DNA of 26,532 nucleotides from JAXDBV01 sp034678415 (GTDB lineage Bacteria > Bacteroidota > Bacteroidia > Bacteroidales > VadinHA17): NCBI GenBank assembly GCA_034678415.1, contig JAXDBV010000185.1:1-26532 (forward strand), given 5' to 3'. This document shows, piece by piece, positions 26,446 to 26,532 of this stretch. A program made the translations under genes and the position numbers. Under the pieces are notes generated by a model that did not search any database, was not told where the DNA came from, and saw only the letters and a program-made list of their open reading frames with translations. Each line of letters begins with the position of its first letter. The stretch's first letter is position 1.

Positions 26446-26470
26446 AATCCTGCCCTTTTAGAGCAGGATT
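26446..26470 (-). terminator. Inverted repeat, likely terminator for a minus-strand gene beyond the edge
   Basis: AATCCTGC (26446-26453) and GCAGGATT (26463-26470) are perfectly complementary around a nine-base loop. Read on the minus strand the stem runs into five T residues (complement of 26443-26447), as expected of an intrinsic terminator for a leftward gene lying to the right. On the plus strand no T-run follows directly. Confidence 0.5.
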
Positions 26471-26477
26471 CTTACTT

Positions 26478-26501
26478 TTAAGATTTCGCCAAAAATCTTA
26501 A
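26478..26501. repeat. Inverted repeat near the right edge
   Basis: TTAAGATTT (26478-26486) and AAATCTTAA (26493-26501) form a nine-pair perfect inverted repeat with a CGCCAA loop, eight bases after the previous inverted repeat. It could be a leader hairpin, part of a terminator, or the subterminal end of a mobile element; the window ends too soon to tell. Confidence 0.4.
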
Positions 26502-26532
26502 TTCTTAATTATATGACAAAGTTAACTATTTT

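Larger units (their letters stand above)
26183..26532. other. Gene-free region at the right edge
   Basis: No supported gene lies here. A 17-codon ATG frame near 26215 is too short to credit. An ATG at 26513 opens a frame (MTKLTI...) that runs off the window and may or may not be a real start. The stretch carries a 14-bp palindrome at 26394-26407 and inverted repeats at 26446-26470 and 26478-26501, suggesting control or termination signals of a gene beyond the edge. Confidence 0.5.

Overview
The window looks like chromosome from a member of the Bacteroidota (Bacteroidetes), G+C close to half by eye. The grounds are a GldA/GldF/GldG ABC transporter, a TonB-dependent receptor with an N-terminal carboxypeptidase-regulatory-like domain directly followed by a DUF4249 lipoprotein, a triple-Y/two-component-propeller SpoIIE phosphatase, many exported proteins, A/T-rich leaders without strong Shine-Dalgarno sequences, and one clean TAnnTTTG-type -7 box. 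I see no rRNA, tRNA, CRISPR array, complete insertion sequence or phage module. Nearly every gene product acts in or across the cell envelope.

Layout. 1-1101: 3' part of an outer-membrane beta-barrel gene cut by the window edge. 1219-5386: a four-gene operon, gldA-gldF-gldG plus a DUF4340 protein, encoding an ABC transporter with two large membrane-anchored periplasmic subunits. 5472-6209: an isoprenylcysteine/phospholipid-methyltransferase-type membrane protein. 6321-12958: two very large exported genes on the same strand, one with fourteen WD40 repeats, an Ig-like domain and a caspase-like protease, the other with a sensor propeller, Y_Y_Y domain, membrane helix, coiled coil and SpoIIE/PP2C phosphatase. 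13027-14709: an amidohydrolase of the D-aminoacylase family that lacks the usual HxH metal motif. 14710-15327: a 618-base gene-free stretch with several inverted repeats. 15328-17802: a surface protein with YadA-head-like repeats and a C-terminal S74 intramolecular chaperone, whose 3' end is much more A/T-rich than its repeat region.

Right half. 21923-17881 (minus strand): toast-rack protein, TonB-dependent receptor and DUF4249 lipoprotein, the last two 4 bases apart. Divergent from these, 22045-23892 (plus): a PAS/HATPase sensor-kinase-like protein with no histidine where the phosphoacceptor should be, followed 24 bases later by a protein with a membrane helix, coiled coil and second membrane helix. 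24690-23932 (minus): a small outer-membrane barrel protein. 24830-26110 (plus): an LVIVD-repeat lipoprotein with a good terminator. 26183-26532: gene-free, with a 14-bp perfect palindrome and two strong inverted repeats that probably belong to whatever lies beyond the right edge.

The best candidates for something little described are the exported WD40-caspase next to the propeller-SpoIIE phosphatase (possible envelope sensing leading to proteolysis and phosphatase signalling), and the sensor kinase without a phosphoacceptor histidine paired with the helix-coiled-coil-helix protein. Functional links between neighbours are inferred from gene order and domains only.
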